Shown here piece by piece: positions 10,534-19,989 of a stretch of 64,000 bases of DNA (position 1 is the stretch's first letter; the number at the start of each line of letters is the position of its first letter). The notes beneath the pieces were generated by a model. That model made no database searches. It was given only the letters and a program-made list of their open reading frames with translations, and had not been told where the DNA came from. Position numbers and translations under genes: made by a program. Source of the DNA: Spelaeicoccus albus (GTDB taxonomy: Bacteria > Actinomycetota > Actinomycetes > Actinomycetales > Brevibacteriaceae); contig NZ_JACBZP010000001.1 of assembly GCF_013409065.1 (NCBI RefSeq), positions 1,984,001-2,048,000 on the forward strand, given 5' to 3'.

Positions 10534-12324
10534 TCACTCGATCGTCGCAATCCGATGGTCTGCGGCGACGGCGTCCCCGGGGGCCGGTTCGCCGTGAGTC
10601 AGCGTGCCCGGCCGATGTGCCGCGACGGTTGTCTCCATCTTCATGGCTTCGACGACCGCCACGCCGTCCCCCTCGCTGACAGTGGCACCGTCATCGGCCA
10701 GCCATTTCACGAGGCTGCCGGAGATTGGTGAGAGCAGATCGGCGTCGTCCGGGGCGTCCGATCCCGAGCTCCGTCCACCGGCAGCATGACGGCCCACCCG
10801 GCCGCCCGATGGACGGACTTCCTCGACGGAACGTCCGGCATCGGGCCCGGCCAGCAGTGAGTCGATAATTGCGGCCGGAAGTCCGAGCCGGACGGCGCGG
10901 CCGTCGAGATCGATGGTGATGACCCGGCGTTCGCCGTCCGGTTCCGGGTTTGCCGCATCGGACGACGGGCTGAGACGTTCGTCGAACTCGTCTTCGATCC
11001 AGGTCGTGTACACGCCGAACCGGTCGGTCGCCGTGAAATCCGGGTGCGCCGCGATCGCGCGGTGGAACGGCAGAACAGTGGGGATGCCCGTCACGCGCAT
11101 ATCTTCCAACGCCACCCGGGCACGCCTCAGCGCTTGCTGCCGATCGTTGCCCGTGACTATCAGTTTGGCCAGCAACGAGTCGAACTGTCCGGGCACGGCC
11201 GACCCGGATACGACGCCGGAATCGACCCGGATGCCGTGTCCGGTCGGCGCCGTAAACGTCTCGACGGTGCCCGGCGTCGGCAGGAAACCGCGCGCCGGGT
11301 CTTCGGCGTTGAGGCGGAACTCGAACGCGTGTCCATGCTGCTGCGGATCGGAATCGACGGACAGCGGCTTGCCGTCGGCGATGCGGAGCTGCTCGCGCAC
11401 CAGGTCGATTCCCGACGTCTCCTCGGTGACCGGATGCTCGACCTGGAGGCGGGTGTTGACCTCGAGGAAGCTGATCACGCCGTCTTCGCCGACCAGATAT
11501 TCCACCGTGCCGGCGCCGCGATAATGAGCCGCCCGGCAGATCGCCTTGGCCGATGAATGGATGCGGGAGCGCTGATCGGCCGTCAGGAACGGTGCGGGGG
11601 ATTCTTCGACGAGTTTTTGATTGCGGCGTTGCAACGAGCAGTCGCGGGTGCCGGCCACGACGACGTTCCCGTGCATGTCCGCAATGACCTGGGCCTCCAC
11701 GTGCCGCGGTTTGTCAAGGAAGCGCTCGACGAAACACTTGCCGTTGCCGAACGCGGCTTCAGCTTCACGCACGGCCGAGTCAAATGCGTCGTCGACGTCC
11801 TCCATCCGCCGGACGACGCGCATACCCCGACCGCCGCCGCCGAACGCGGCCTTGATGGCCACCGGAAGTCCGTGCGTGTGCGCAAACTCATGCACTGCCG
11901 CGGCATCCGGCACCGGGCCGTCCGAACCGGGAACCAGCGGCGCGCCGGCTTTGACGGCGATCTCCCGGGCCGTCACCTTGTTCCCCAGCGCGCGGATGGC
12001 GTCCGGGCTCGGCCCGATCCACACCAGTCCGGCTCCTTCGACGGCGGCCGCGAAATCCGCGTTTTCGGACAGAAAGCCGTAACCCGGGTGCACGGCGTCC
12101 GCGCCGCTGCGCCGGGCGACTGCGAGCAGCTTGTCGATACTCAAGTAGGTGTCGGGGCCGGTATCGCCCTCGAGCGACCATGCTTCATCTGCCATGCGAA
12201 CGTGCGGCGCATCGGCGTCGGGTCCGGCGTACACGGCCACCGAGGTCAGCTGCGCATCCAAGCATGCCCGCGCTATTCGGCAGGCGATTTCGCCGCGATT
12301 GGCGATGAGCACTTTGGTGATCAC
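10534..12324 (-). CDS. Biotin carboxylase-BCCP fusion linked to 5-oxoprolinase genes
   Basis: This 596-residue protein joins a biotin carboxylase domain (residues 1-about 450) to a biotin carboxyl carrier domain (about 525-596). The carboxylase part shows [27 protein letters not shown], the ATP-grasp glycine loop [10 protein letters not shown] and [14 protein letters not shown]; the carrier has the biotinyl Lys562 in EAMKMETT. No carboxyltransferase domain is present. Its ATG overlaps the stop of the fused pxpB-pxpC gene (ATGA at 12324-12321). KipI/KipA domains resemble the carboxyltransferase part of urea carboxylase, so this protein may supply carboxybiotin to that partner; that link is inference. 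Annotation as an acyl-CoA carboxylase alpha subunit is possible but the operon argues against it. Confidence 0.88.
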   Translation of the reverse strand: MITKVLIANRGEIACRIARACLDAQLTSVAVYAGPDADAPHVRMADEAWSLEGDTGPDTYLSIDKLLAVARRSGADAVHPGYGFLSENADFAAAVEGAGLVWIGPSPDAIRALGNKVTAREIAVKAGAPLVPGSDGPVPDAAAVHEFAHTHGLPVAIKAAFGGGGRGMRVVRRMEDVDDAFDSAVREAEAAFGNGKCFVERFLDKPRHVEAQVIADMHGNVVVAGTRDCSLQRRNQKLVEESPAPFLTADQRSRIHSSAKAICRAAHYRGAGTVEYLVGEDGVISFLEVNTRLQVEHPVTEETSGIDLVREQLRIADGKPLSVDSDPQQHGHAFEFRLNAEDPARGFLPTPGTVETFTAPTGHGIRVDSGVVSGSAVPGQFDSLLAKLIVTGNDRQQALRRARVALEDMRVTGIPTVLPFHRAIAAHPDFTATDRFGVYTTWIEDEFDERLSPSSDAANPEPDGERRVITIDLDGRAVRLGLPAAIIDSLLAGPDAGRSVEEVRPSGGRVGRHAAGGRSSGSDAPDDADLLSPISGSLVKWLADDGATVSEGDGVAVVEAMKMETTVAAHRPGTLTHGEPAPGDAVAADHRIATIE

Positions 12325-13934
12325 GAGGAGACTCCTTCAAATCGGATGCACCGGCCCGGCGGAATCTGGGCGGCGGTCGGCAGGTCTTCGGGGACGACGA
12401 CGGCGATGACGGGATACCCGCCGGTCACCGGATGGTCGGACAAGAACACGACGGGAAGGCCGGACGGCGGCACTTGGACGGAGCCGGGCATCACGCCTTC
12501 GCTGGGCAGTTCCCCGCCGTTTGCGCGCTCGAGTGGCCCGTCCGCGTCGCGGTCGTCCGCGTCGCCGTCGGAAACGGCAAGCCGGACGCCGATCCGATTC
12601 GACTGATTCGTCGCGACCCACGTGCGCGTCAACAGATCCGCACGAGCTTTCGGCGTGAACCAGTCGTCCCGCGGGCCAAAGGTGATGCGCAGCGTGACGG
12701 GGCCGTCGCCGAGCAGATCGCCGGCCAACACCGAGGGTTCCGGTGAGCCCACGACGGATCCGGGCTTTGGCTCGGCTACGGGAAGCACCGAGCCGTCGGT
12801 GAGCGGATCCGGCCCGATTCCGGACATCGTGTCGGTGGACCGGCTGCCCAGGGCCGGCGGGGCGTCGATGCCTCCGCGCACTGCGACGTATGCCCGGAGA
12901 CCGGCTCGCGTCGGCCCGATCGCGAGAGTTTGGCCGTCGGGGAGTAGGAACGGTTTGCCCATGGCTTCCGTGCGGTTGCCGGCGATGATCGATTCGGGTT
13001 CGGCGCCGGAGACGGCCAGCACCTGGTCGCCACGGGCGCTCATCCGCAGGCCGCCCATGACGTTTTCGATCACGGCAGCGCCGGGCACGTTTCCCACGAG
13101 TCTGTTGGCCTGCCGGGCCGCCCGTGTGTCGGCGGCTCCGGCCGGTGAGACGCCGAGGTCCCCGCGCCCCGGGCGGCCGAGGTCCTCGATGACGGACTGC
13201 AGGCCGGCGGACTCGATGATCAGGGCACCCCGTGCGTCCTCGGCAGTCGGCTCGGCAATCTGCTCGTCCGCACTCTCGGTCTGCGTGCCGGCGGTGGCCG
13301 ACGCGCGCACGGCATGGAACCGGACTCGGTCTCCCGGCCGCACCAACGCCGGCTCATCCCGGTCCAGGTTCCACATCCGTTCGTCGGTGTGCCCGATCAG
13401 CTGCCATCCGCCCGGGGACGCACGCGGGTAGACGGCGGAGAATTCGCCGGCCAGCCCGACTGCTCCGGCCGGCACCGACGTGCGAGGCGAATCGCGGCGC
13501 GGCACGACCAGCCGGGAATCGCCCCCGGCCAAATAGGTAAATCCCGGAGCGAACCCGCCGAACGCACCGACCCAGTCCTTGCCGGTGTGCGCGTCGACGA
13601 GAGCCTCGACGCTCAGACCGGTGCGGTCGGCGACGTCGCGAAGGTCGTCACCGTCGTACACCACGTCGATGTCGACACTCTTGCGGCCATCCGGGGGAGC
13701 GCTCTGCCGGTCGGTGGCTTCGGACAAGCGCAGATCGGCGATACCGGTCTCGGCGCGGCGCGCGGATTGCCTGGTGCCGCATCGCACCAGCAGCGTCCGG
13801 GCGGCCGGCAGCACCTCCTGCTGACCCGGAAGCGGCGCGGCGGTCAACTGCGCGTGCAGCCGCACCACGTCGTCCAGCGAATCCATCTCAATCAGCCACG
13901 CCGTCGGGCCGGCCGCGTGGACGCCGGTGATCAT
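12321..13934 (-). CDS. pxpBC: 5-oxoprolinase subunits B and C fused (KipI-KipA)
   Basis: This 537-residue protein fuses a KipI-like domain (PxpB, residues 1-about 215) and a KipA-like domain (PxpC, about 237-537). KipI motifs are [10 protein letters not shown] at about 126-135 and GGWQLIG at 175-181; KipA motifs are [16 protein letters not shown] at 241-256 and GVSPAGAAD at 261-269. With PxpA it forms the prokaryotic ATP-dependent 5-oxoprolinase that turns 5-oxo-L-proline into glutamate. I chose the ATG at 13934, which overlaps the pxpA stop as ATGA; a longer in-frame leader to 14030 lies inside pxpA. A run of about 25 acidic and serine residues links the domains. The same domain pair forms the carboxyltransferase part of urea amidolyase. 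Confidence 0.88.
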   Translation of the reverse strand: MITGVHAAGPTAWLIEMDSLDDVVRLHAQLTAAPLPGQQEVLPAARTLLVRCGTRQSARRAETGIADLRLSEATDRQSAPPDGRKSVDIDVVYDGDDLRDVADRTGLSVEALVDAHTGKDWVGAFGGFAPGFTYLAGGDSRLVVPRRDSPRTSVPAGAVGLAGEFSAVYPRASPGGWQLIGHTDERMWNLDRDEPALVRPGDRVRFHAVRASATAGTQTESADEQIAEPTAEDARGALIIESAGLQSVIEDLGRPGRGDLGVSPAGAADTRAARQANRLVGNVPGAAVIENVMGGLRMSARGDQVLAVSGAEPESIIAGNRTEAMGKPFLLPDGQTLAIGPTRAGLRAYVAVRGGIDAPPALGSRSTDTMSGIGPDPLTDGSVLPVAEPKPGSVVGSPEPSVLAGDLLGDGPVTLRITFGPRDDWFTPKARADLLTRTWVATNQSNRIGVRLAVSDGDADDRDADGPLERANGGELPSEGVMPGSVQVPPSGLPVVFLSDHPVTGGYPVIAVVVPEDLPTAAQIPPGRCIRFEGVSS

Positions 13935-14704
13935 GCGGTAAACGACCGGATCGTGACGCCCGCCTTTTCGAGTTCGCGGCGAACCGCCGTCGAAATCTGC
14001 ACGGCCCCGGAGGTGTCGCCGTGCATGCAAATGCTTTCGGCCGGGGACTGCAGATCGGTGCCGTCGATCGCCGTGATGGTGCCCTCGGTGGCCAGGCGCA
14101 CCATATTCGCGGCCACCCGGTTCTCATCATGCAGCACGGCGTTTGGTTCACGCCTCGATACGAGCGTGCCGTCGGGATTGTATCCGCGGTCGGCAAAGGC
14201 TTCGGGAACGCCGCGCAGCCCTGCCCGTTCCGCTTCGGCCAAGGCGACCGACCCGGGAAGGAGCAGCAGCGGCAGCGACCGGCTGAATGCCTTGACGGCG
14301 TCGACTACCGCTTTGGCGTGCGCTTCGTGGTGCACGATCGTGTTGTACAGCGCGCCATGCGGTTTGACGTATCGGACGGCGCCGCCGACGGATCGCGCGA
14401 GCGCATCGAGTGCCCCGATCTGGTACAGCACGTCGTCGGCGAGTTCCTGCGGCGAACAGTCGAGGAAGCGCCGGCCGAACCCGGCAAGGTCGCGATATGC
14501 CACGTGCGCGCCGATAGTGACTCCGGCGTCGACGGCGTCCCGGCACGTCTGCGCAATGATCGAGGGATCGCCCGCATGGAACCCGCACGCCACGTTCGCG
14601 CTCGAGACCGAACGGAACATCGCTGGGTCGTCACCCATTGTCCAGTTGCCGAACGACTCTCCGACGTCGCTGTTCAAATCGATGGCGGGTGCGTTACCTG
14701 GCAT
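13931..14704 (-). CDS. pxpA: 5-oxoprolinase subunit A (LamB/YcsF family)
   Basis: This 257-residue protein is PxpA, formerly YcsF/LamB, the metal-dependent hydrolase-like subunit of bacterial 5-oxoprolinase. The family N-terminus [13 protein letters not shown] is at residues 7-19, followed by [30 protein letters not shown] and [12 protein letters not shown], the usual metal- and substrate-site segments. I chose the ATG at 14704 because GGAGGT lies 5 bases upstream; an ATG at 14731 lacks a site. It is the first gene of an operon with fused pxpB-pxpC and the biotin carboxylase-BCCP gene, all joined by ATGA overlaps. A perfect inverted repeat 43 bp upstream may be the operator. Confidence 0.92.
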   Translation of the reverse strand: MPGNAPAIDLNSDVGESFGNWTMGDDPAMFRSVSSANVACGFHAGDPSIIAQTCRDAVDAGVTIGAHVAYRDLAGFGRRFLDCSPQELADDVLYQIGALDALARSVGGAVRYVKPHGALYNTIVHHEAHAKAVVDAVKAFSRSLPLLLLPGSVALAEAERAGLRGVPEAFADRGYNPDGTLVSRREPNAVLHDENRVAANMVRLATEGTITAIDGTDLQSPAESICMHGDTSGAVQISTAVRRELEKAGVTIRSFTA

Positions 14705-14746
14705 TGTGACCTCCGTCTCGTCTTCCAGCATGCCTCATCACTGAAG

Positions 14747-14759
14747 ATTGTTCAACAAT
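14747..14759. promoter_or_regulatory. Candidate operator ATTGTT-C-AACAAT upstream of pxpA
   Basis: A perfect 6+1+6 inverted repeat lies in the 137-bp divergent region between pxpA (start 14704) and the membrane protein gene (start 14842). It is AT-rich in a GC-rich setting, and its shape fits GntR- or IclR-type operators. No cognate regulator gene is adjacent, so the factor is unknown. Confidence 0.5.
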
Positions 14760-14841
14760 AATGCTCAAATTGTCGGTCGGGTTATTCTTACTCGTCTACA
14801 CCAAAGAGCGGCGACGGGGTCTGCCCGGGGGAGGGCGGCAC

Positions 14842-16311
14842 ATGCTCGGAAGTGGATTGTGGCGGGCCGGCGGACGGCTCATCCTGCTCCCGTTGCTGGC
14901 GACGATCGCGGTGTGCGCCTTGGTGCTGGCCATCATCTCGGCCGCGTTCGCGGCGAACGCCGCCCCGGCTGCCGCACGGCCGGAGGCCACTGCCCCGGCC
15001 GATGCCCGGCCGGCGCCGGGCGGCCCGACTTTCGAGGTGGCGGTGGCCTCGACCGATAAGCCGGTGGTGATGGCGGACTTCGTGAAGGCGGACGACGCGA
15101 GCACCAGTTTCGGTGACATGTTCGTCCAGTCGCTGCGAACCTCGCCGCGCGTGTCGGACTTCGCCTCGCTCGAACACGAGTACTCCCCGAAGGCCGCAGC
15201 GCGCAGGGTGACATCGGGTGAGGCGGTGTTGGCAGTGATCGTCGGCCCCGAATTCAGCAGCACGTTCCGGCGGAATATGGTCAGCGCGCTCCACGGAGGC
15301 GCCGTGCGGCAAATGCCGATCACCGTCGTGGCCGGGCCGCAAGCGCTGGCCGACAACAAACTGATACTTCACGAATACCGCAAGCAGGCGATCAAACCGA
15401 CGCTCGACTACTTGGCGGACGAGATGCGGATCGTGGTCAAGAAATCCGGATGCGATGTGCCGAACACCGCTCCGGGGCGATGCATCAGCGTCACCGATGC
15501 CATGCTCGACAAATTCGCCGCGCCGTTCCACACCACCGTACGCACCGTCGACGGGCCGGCAGCACAGTCTTATGACTACCCGTCGATGCGGAAGCAAGGG
15601 GCACGCGGGCCGGTGCACCACGGCGCACCGCCAGCGGGGCCCGCGACGTCCGCCTCGCCCGCGCCGGCAATGGAACCGCTGGCGGTGGTGCTGGTGTTGA
15701 TAGTTGTTGCAGCGCTGGTCGCGGCAACGACGACCGCATGGGCCGTCGACTTCCGATTGGGGCGCGCCGTTTTCACGACCGGCCCCTGGCGCCGGCAAAA
15801 CGCCCAAATGCCGTTTCCGCGGCGCAAGGCGCTGATGGTGCAAAACGCGGCGGGCGTCGTCGTCGGCGTCCTGTCGTCCTCCGTGCTGGTCGGGGTGTAC
15901 TTGGCACGGTCCGGGCGGCTGGGACAGGCGTCGGTGACGATTCAAGCCGGAAACGTGCTGGTGTGGTCATTTGCCGTGCTCATCACCGTGGCGCTCGTGG
16001 CGTTCGTCCAGGCACTCGAGGCGGTCGTCGGCACGCCCGGATGGCTGGTCTCGGTCGTGGCCGTAGTCGGGTTCGCGCTCCCGGCCGCGGGAATCGGCGC
16101 ACTTCTCACCGGCGAGCCGGCAGCCGACGGGGCGTTCGTGCGCGCGGCCTGCGGCTTGGCCGGCAGAATGGACCCGTCCGCTATAGCCGAGACGTGTCTA
16201 CCGATCGCGGTGGTGCTGCTGGCAGTCGCCGCAGTGTCGTTCGGCACCGGCAGGGCGGTCTCCGGGGCATATGACAAATACGTGACGAGCTCCATTGCGC
16301 CCCCGAACTGA
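14842..16311 (+). CDS. YhgE/Pip-like membrane protein of unknown function
   Basis: This 489-residue protein has one N-terminal membrane helix (about residues 12-38), a large extracytoplasmic domain (about 45-275) and five or six helices toward the C-terminus. The layout, a helix followed by FEVAVASTDKPV and a late ABC-2-like helix bundle, resembles YhgE/Pip and ABC-2-type permease proteins, but similarity is in topology more than motif. The outer domain has two Cys (VVKKSGCDVPNTAPGRCISV) that could form a disulfide. The ATG at 14842 was chosen over an ATG at 14761 because GGGGGAGGG precedes it and the signal helix starts there. It diverges from the pxp operon and converges with a MarR gene. 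Confidence 0.65.
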   Translation: MLGSGLWRAGGRLILLPLLATIAVCALVLAIISAAFAANAAPAAARPEATAPADARPAPGGPTFEVAVASTDKPVVMADFVKADDASTSFGDMFVQSLRTSPRVSDFASLEHEYSPKAAARRVTSGEAVLAVIVGPEFSSTFRRNMVSALHGGAVRQMPITVVAGPQALADNKLILHEYRKQAIKPTLDYLADEMRIVVKKSGCDVPNTAPGRCISVTDAMLDKFAAPFHTTVRTVDGPAAQSYDYPSMRKQGARGPVHHGAPPAGPATSASPAPAMEPLAVVLVLIVVAALVAATTTAWAVDFRLGRAVFTTGPWRRQNAQMPFPRRKALMVQNAAGVVVGVLSSSVLVGVYLARSGRLGQASVTIQAGNVLVWSFAVLITVALVAFVQALEAVVGTPGWLVSVVAVVGFALPAAGIGALLTGEPAADGAFVRAACGLAGRMDPSAIAETCLPIAVVLLAVAAVSFGTGRAVSGAYDKYVTSSIAPPN

Positions 16312-16353
16312 CGTCGCGCGGTGACGTCGCGTCCGGCCGGTCGAGACGGCGTC

Positions 16354-16848
16354 TTACGAGTCGGTGTCGAAGCCGATCGACAAATCCCGCAGCAGGCCGG
16401 CAAGAAGTTTTTGATCGTCGCCGGAGAGTGCGACAAGCAATTGTCGTTCGATCTCGAGCAGCTCGCGCAGTGCGTTATCGACACGCTGACGTCCCGTGTC
16501 CGTCAGCTGCACGAGTACTCCGCGGCGATCGCGCGGATCGGGATGGCGCTCGACAAGGCCGAGTCCCGCCAACCTGTCGATGCGGTTGGTCATGGTTCCC
16601 GACGTCACGAGGGTCTGCGTCAGTAGTTGGGAGGGGGACAGGCGGTATGGCTCGCCCGAGCGGCGCAGTGCCGAGAGCACGTCAAAGGCCCATACCTCGA
16701 GCCCGTGTGCCAAGAATGTCGACCGGCGTGCCAGATCGAGCTGCCGGGCCAGCCGTGTCACCCGGGAAAGGACCTCCATGGGTTCGACATCGAGGTCCGG
16801 CCGTTCGCGACGCCAGGCTTCAACGATGCGGTCTACTTCGTCTGCCAT
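16354..16848 (-). CDS. MarR family transcriptional regulator
   Basis: This 164-residue protein is a MarR-type winged-helix repressor. The helix-turn-helix is at about residues 60-100 (LSPSQLLTQTLVTSGTMTNRIDRL) and the wing is RHPDPRDRRGVLVQLTDTGRQ, the family signature. The family usually binds a small phenolic or oxidant and controls a neighbouring gene and itself. I chose the ATG at 16848; sequence upstream in frame is untranslated leader. An inverted repeat 20 bp upstream of the start (16868-16882) is a likely operator. The divergent gene is sucC, 223 bp away, but its housekeeping role makes it an unlikely target, so autoregulation is the safer inference. Confidence 0.88.
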   Translation of the reverse strand: MADEVDRIVEAWRRERPDLDVEPMEVLSRVTRLARQLDLARRSTFLAHGLEVWAFDVLSALRRSGEPYRLSPSQLLTQTLVTSGTMTNRIDRLAGLGLVERHPDPRDRRGVLVQLTDTGRQRVDNALRELLEIERQLLVALSGDDQKLLAGLLRDLSIGFDTDS

Positions 16849-16867
16849 GACTGCAAGAGTACCCTCA

Positions 16868-16882
16868 ATCAAGCTACTTGAT
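16868..16882. promoter_or_regulatory. Candidate MarR operator ATCAAG-CTA-CTTGAT
   Basis: A perfect 6+3+6 inverted repeat sits just upstream of the marR-type gene start at 16848 and overlaps an AT-rich stretch (GATATAAAGAT) that could be its promoter. MarR dimers typically bind palindromes of this size and AT-rich character, so autorepression is likely. Confidence 0.55.
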
Positions 16883-17071
16883 ATAAAGATTCTCGATGTC
16901 AACACACGGGTGTTCGGGAGGCCTCCGGTGCGGCCCCTCACAGCCCGGTGCAACGGCCGACGCCACTGTGTGGTTGATCGCACTTTTTGCGGTCGGTGTG
17001 CAAAGCGGGTGCAAACCGCACTAAAGTTTCCGGTGGACCGTCCGTAAATCATCGAAGAAGGAAGTTTACTC

Positions 17072-18244
17072 GTGGACCTGTTTGAATATCAGGCTCGGGA
17101 CCTCTTCGCCAAGCACGGGGTGCCCGTGCTCGACGCAGTTGTCGCGCAGACTCCGGAAGAAGCGCGGGATGCCGCGCAAAAACTCGGCGGCGGAGTAGTC
17201 GTCGTCAAGGCGCAGGTGAAGATTGGCGGGCGCGGCAAGGCCGGCGGCGTCAAGGTCGCAAAGTCCCCCGACGAAGCGCAGCAGAAAGCCGAAGAAATTC
17301 TGGGGCTCGACATCAAGGGTCACGTGACGAAGAAGGTCATGGTCGCCCAAGGTGCCGACATTGCCGAAGAATATTACTTCTCGGTGCTTCTCGACAGGTC
17401 CAACCGCAGCTATTTGGCCATGTGCTCGGTCGAAGGCGGCATGGAGATTGAAGAGCTCGCGGTCACGCGTCCGGACGCCCTCGCCCGCGTTCCCGTCGAT
17501 GCCCTGACGGGTATCGACGAGGCCAAGGGCAAAGAGATCGTGGACGCAGCGGGCTTCGATGCCGAGACCGGCGCGAAGATCGTACCGGCCCTGATGCGGC
17601 TGTGGGACGTCTTCAAGAACGAAGATGCCACGCTTGTCGAGGTCAACCCGTTGGTCAAGACCGCCGGCGGCGACATCATCGCGCTCGACGGCAAGGTCAC
17701 GCTTGACGACAACGCCGAATTCCGCCACGAGGATCACGCCGCACTTGCCGACAAGGATGCGGTCGATCCGCTCGAGGCCAAGGCCAAGCAGAACGACCTG
17801 AACTACGTGAAGCTCGACGGCCAGGTCGGCATCATCGGCAACGGCGCGGGGCTCGTCATGAGCACGCTGGACGTCGTGGCCTACGCCGGCGAGAAGCACG
17901 GCGGCGTCAAGCCCGCCAACTTCCTGGACATCGGCGGCGGCGCTTCGGCTACCGTCATGGCCAATGGCCTCGACGTCATCTTGAACGATGAGCAGGTCAA
18001 GAGCGTGTTCGTCAACGTGTTCGGCGGCATCACGGCATGCGACGCCGTGGCCAACGGCATCGTGAAGGCGCTCGAAATCCTCGGAGACGAAGCGTCGAAG
18101 CCGCTCGTCGTCCGGCTCGACGGCAACAACGTCGACGAAGGACGCCGCATTATCGAAGAAGCCGGCAATCCGCTGGTGACCCTGGTCGGCACGATGGACG
18201 AGGCCGCCGACAAGGCAGCCGAACTCGCAGCGGCTGCAAAGTAA
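17072..18244 (+). CDS. sucC: Succinyl-CoA ligase (ADP-forming) beta subunit
   Basis: This 390-residue protein is the beta subunit of succinyl-CoA synthetase, the TCA-cycle enzyme making ATP or GTP from succinyl-CoA. The ATP-grasp domain covers about residues 1-230 ([41 protein letters not shown]) and the CoA-ligase fold follows ([24 protein letters not shown]). The start is GTG at 17072, preceded by GAAGAAGGAAG. It is 16 bp upstream of sucD and shares a terminator with it. The leader of about 220 bp has direct TGCAAA repeats but no operator that I can name. Confidence 0.97.
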   Translation: MDLFEYQARDLFAKHGVPVLDAVVAQTPEEARDAAQKLGGGVVVVKAQVKIGGRGKAGGVKVAKSPDEAQQKAEEILGLDIKGHVTKKVMVAQGADIAEEYYFSVLLDRSNRSYLAMCSVEGGMEIEELAVTRPDALARVPVDALTGIDEAKGKEIVDAAGFDAETGAKIVPALMRLWDVFKNEDATLVEVNPLVKTAGGDIIALDGKVTLDDNAEFRHEDHAALADKDAVDPLEAKAKQNDLNYVKLDGQVGIIGNGAGLVMSTLDVVAYAGEKHGGVKPANFLDIGGGASATVMANGLDVILNDEQVKSVFVNVFGGITACDAVANGIVKALEILGDEASKPLVVRLDGNNVDEGRRIIEEAGNPLVTLVGTMDEAADKAAELAAAAK

Positions 18245-18260
18245 CGGAAGGCTCATCCCA

Positions 18261-19160
18261 ATGTCGATTTTTCTCAACAAAGATTCCAAGGTCATCGTTC
18301 AGGGCATCACCGGGGGCGAAGGCAGCAAGCACACCGCTTTGATGCTGAAGGCCGGTACTCAGGTGCTCGGCGGCGTGAATGCCCGCAAGGCGGGGACGAC
18401 CGTCCAGCACACCGACGCGTCCGGAAATCCCGTCGAACTCCCGGTGTTCGGAACCGTCGCCGAAGCAATGGAGAAGACGGGTGCGACAGTCTCGATCGTG
18501 TTCGTGCCGCCGGCCTTTTCCAAGGACGCCGTCATCGAGGCGATCGATGCGGGCATCGAGCTGCTCGTCGTGATCACCGAGGGCATTCCGGTTCAGGATT
18601 CGGCCGAGTTCTGGGACTACGCGGGCAAGAAGGGCAACAAGACCCGCATTATCGGGCCGAACTGCCCCGGCGTCATTACGCCTGAGGAATCGCTCGTGGG
18701 CATCACGCCGGCGAACATCACCGGCAAGGGGCCCGTCGGACTGGTGTCCAAGTCGGGCACGCTGACCTACCAGATGATGTACGAATTGCGCGACCTCGGC
18801 TTCTCGACAGCCATCGGCATTGGCGGCGACCCGGTCATCGGCAGCACGCACATCGATGCATTGAAGGCGTTTGAGGCCGATCCGGACACCAAGGCCATGG
18901 TGATGATCGGCGAAATCGGCGGCGATGCCGAAGAGCGTGCCGCGGACTTCATCAAGGCGAACGTCACCAAGCCGGTCGTCGGCTACGTCGCCGGCTTCAC
19001 GGCCCCGGAGGGCAAGACGATGGGCCATGCCGGCGCCATCGTGTCCGGGTCGTCCGGCACGGCGCAGGCCAAGAAGGAAGCTCTCGAAGCTGCCGGAGTC
19101 AAGGTCGGCAAGACGCCGAGCGAGACTGCATCGCTCTTGCGCGACATCCTCACGAAGTAA
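18261..19160 (+). CDS. sucD: Succinyl-CoA ligase alpha subunit
   Basis: This 299-residue protein is the alpha subunit of succinyl-CoA synthetase, which binds CoA and carries the phospho-histidine. Visible features are the CoA-binding N-terminus [13 protein letters not shown], the GPNCPGVI loop, the SKSGTLTYQ segment and the active-site His in [10 protein letters not shown]. Length and motif order are those of the standard family. The ATG at 18261 follows the sucC stop by 16 bp with AAGG upstream. An intrinsic terminator at 19185-19219 ends the unit. Confidence 0.97.
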   Translation: MSIFLNKDSKVIVQGITGGEGSKHTALMLKAGTQVLGGVNARKAGTTVQHTDASGNPVELPVFGTVAEAMEKTGATVSIVFVPPAFSKDAVIEAIDAGIELLVVITEGIPVQDSAEFWDYAGKKGNKTRIIGPNCPGVITPEESLVGITPANITGKGPVGLVSKSGTLTYQMMYELRDLGFSTAIGIGGDPVIGSTHIDALKAFEADPDTKAMVMIGEIGGDAEERAADFIKANVTKPVVGYVAGFTAPEGKTMGHAGAIVSGSSGTAQAKKEALEAAGVKVGKTPSETASLLRDILTK

Positions 19161-19184
19161 AACATTCCGCAGCAGCGGATTTTG

Positions 19185-19219
19185 AGCGGCCGGGCGGTCA
19201 TGACTGCCCGGCCGCTTTT
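19185..19219 (+). terminator. Intrinsic terminator after sucCD
   Basis: A 10-bp GC stem (GCGGCCGGGC paired with GCCCGGCCGC) around a 10-base loop is followed by TTTTG, 25 bp after the sucD stop. This is a classical Rho-independent terminator. Confidence 0.85.
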
Positions 19220-19299
19220 GTCATTGCCGGGCGCTCCGACGGCGCCCATGAGTCACATGGCCCCCGCCCGGTTCGAACAATGGTCGCCCATTGCCAATA

Positions 19300-19317
19300 A
19301 GTAAACAGTTGTTTACT
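19300..19317. promoter_or_regulatory. Candidate TetR operator, 18-bp palindrome
   Basis: AGTAAACA-GT-TGTTTACT is a perfect 8+2+8 palindrome that ends 9 bp before the ATG of the TetR gene at 19327. Position and symmetry fit an autoregulatory TetR site that would block the promoter or ribosome access. The downstream oxidoreductase gene would be co-repressed. Confidence 0.7.
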
Positions 19318-19326
19318 ATAGTGAAC

Positions 19327-19950
19327 ATGCGATCACTTGTCGATGACAGAACGTCACGTGCCCGAATTCGGGACGAAGCGTTGCGCCTCTTTGCCCGGCG
19401 GGGTGCCGAAGCGGTGACGGTGCGCGATATCGCGGCGGCCGCGTCCGTGTCCCCGGCCCTGATACTCCGTCATTACGGGTCCAAGGACGGTCTGTGCGAA
19501 GCGGTCGATGACCATGTGGCGGGTGTTTTCGAGTCGATGCTGGCAAACGTGACGGGCTCCGGTGACGGTGAAGCTCTCGATGCGGAAGCGGTGCCAAGCC
19601 TCGCCGAGGTGGTTGCCGGCACATTTGGCGTCGACTCGCCGATTCCGGCGTATTTGGGACGGCTGCTGATCGGCGACGGGCGACCGGGCGCTGAACTCTT
19701 CCGCAAGCTGTACTCGGTCAGCCTTGAAGCCGCCATTGCGCTGGAGCGCAACGGCGCCATGGCTCGCGGCACCGATCGCGAGGTGCGGGCAGCATTCCTG
19801 CTGGTCAACGACCTGGCCGTGCTGATGCTGCGATCCCGACTGCAGGAGGTCCTCGGAGTCGATCCGCTGTCGGCGGCCGGAATGCAGCGGTGGGGTGCCG
19901 AAGTGCTGACGGTCTATCGATCCGGGCTCGGTGCGTCCCATGACCAATGA
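19327..19950 (+). CDS. TetR family regulator next to a deazaflavin-type oxidoreductase
   Basis: This 207-residue protein has the TetR helix-turn-helix in residues about 10-55 (RIRDEALRLFARRGAEAVTVRDIA, then SPALILRHYGSKDGL) and a C-terminal domain resembling the TetR_C group that follows this type of DNA-binding domain in actinobacteria. I chose the ATG at 19327; a GTG two codons earlier is also possible. A perfect 18-bp palindrome ends 9 bp upstream. The next gene begins 39 bp downstream on the same strand with AGGT upstream, so the two are likely one unit and the regulator probably controls it. Confidence 0.85.
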   Translation: MRSLVDDRTSRARIRDEALRLFARRGAEAVTVRDIAAAASVSPALILRHYGSKDGLCEAVDDHVAGVFESMLANVTGSGDGEALDAEAVPSLAEVVAGTFGVDSPIPAYLGRLLIGDGRPGAELFRKLYSVSLEAAIALERNGAMARGTDREVRAAFLLVNDLAVLMLRSRLQEVLGVDPLSAAGMQRWGAEVLTVYRSGLGASHDQ

Positions 19951-19989
19951 TGCGATCCAAACGGCGAACTATTCGGAGGTAAAACACCA

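Noticed and set aside
16960-17040. Direct TGCAAA repeats before sucC as a RamB- or GlxR-type site
   Set aside because: The match to either consensus is weak and no palindrome of the right form is present.
17066-18295. Long minus-strand open frame opposite sucC
   Set aside because: It mirrors codon structure of sucC in a GC-rich genome, has no family motif, and lies fully antisense to a housekeeping gene.
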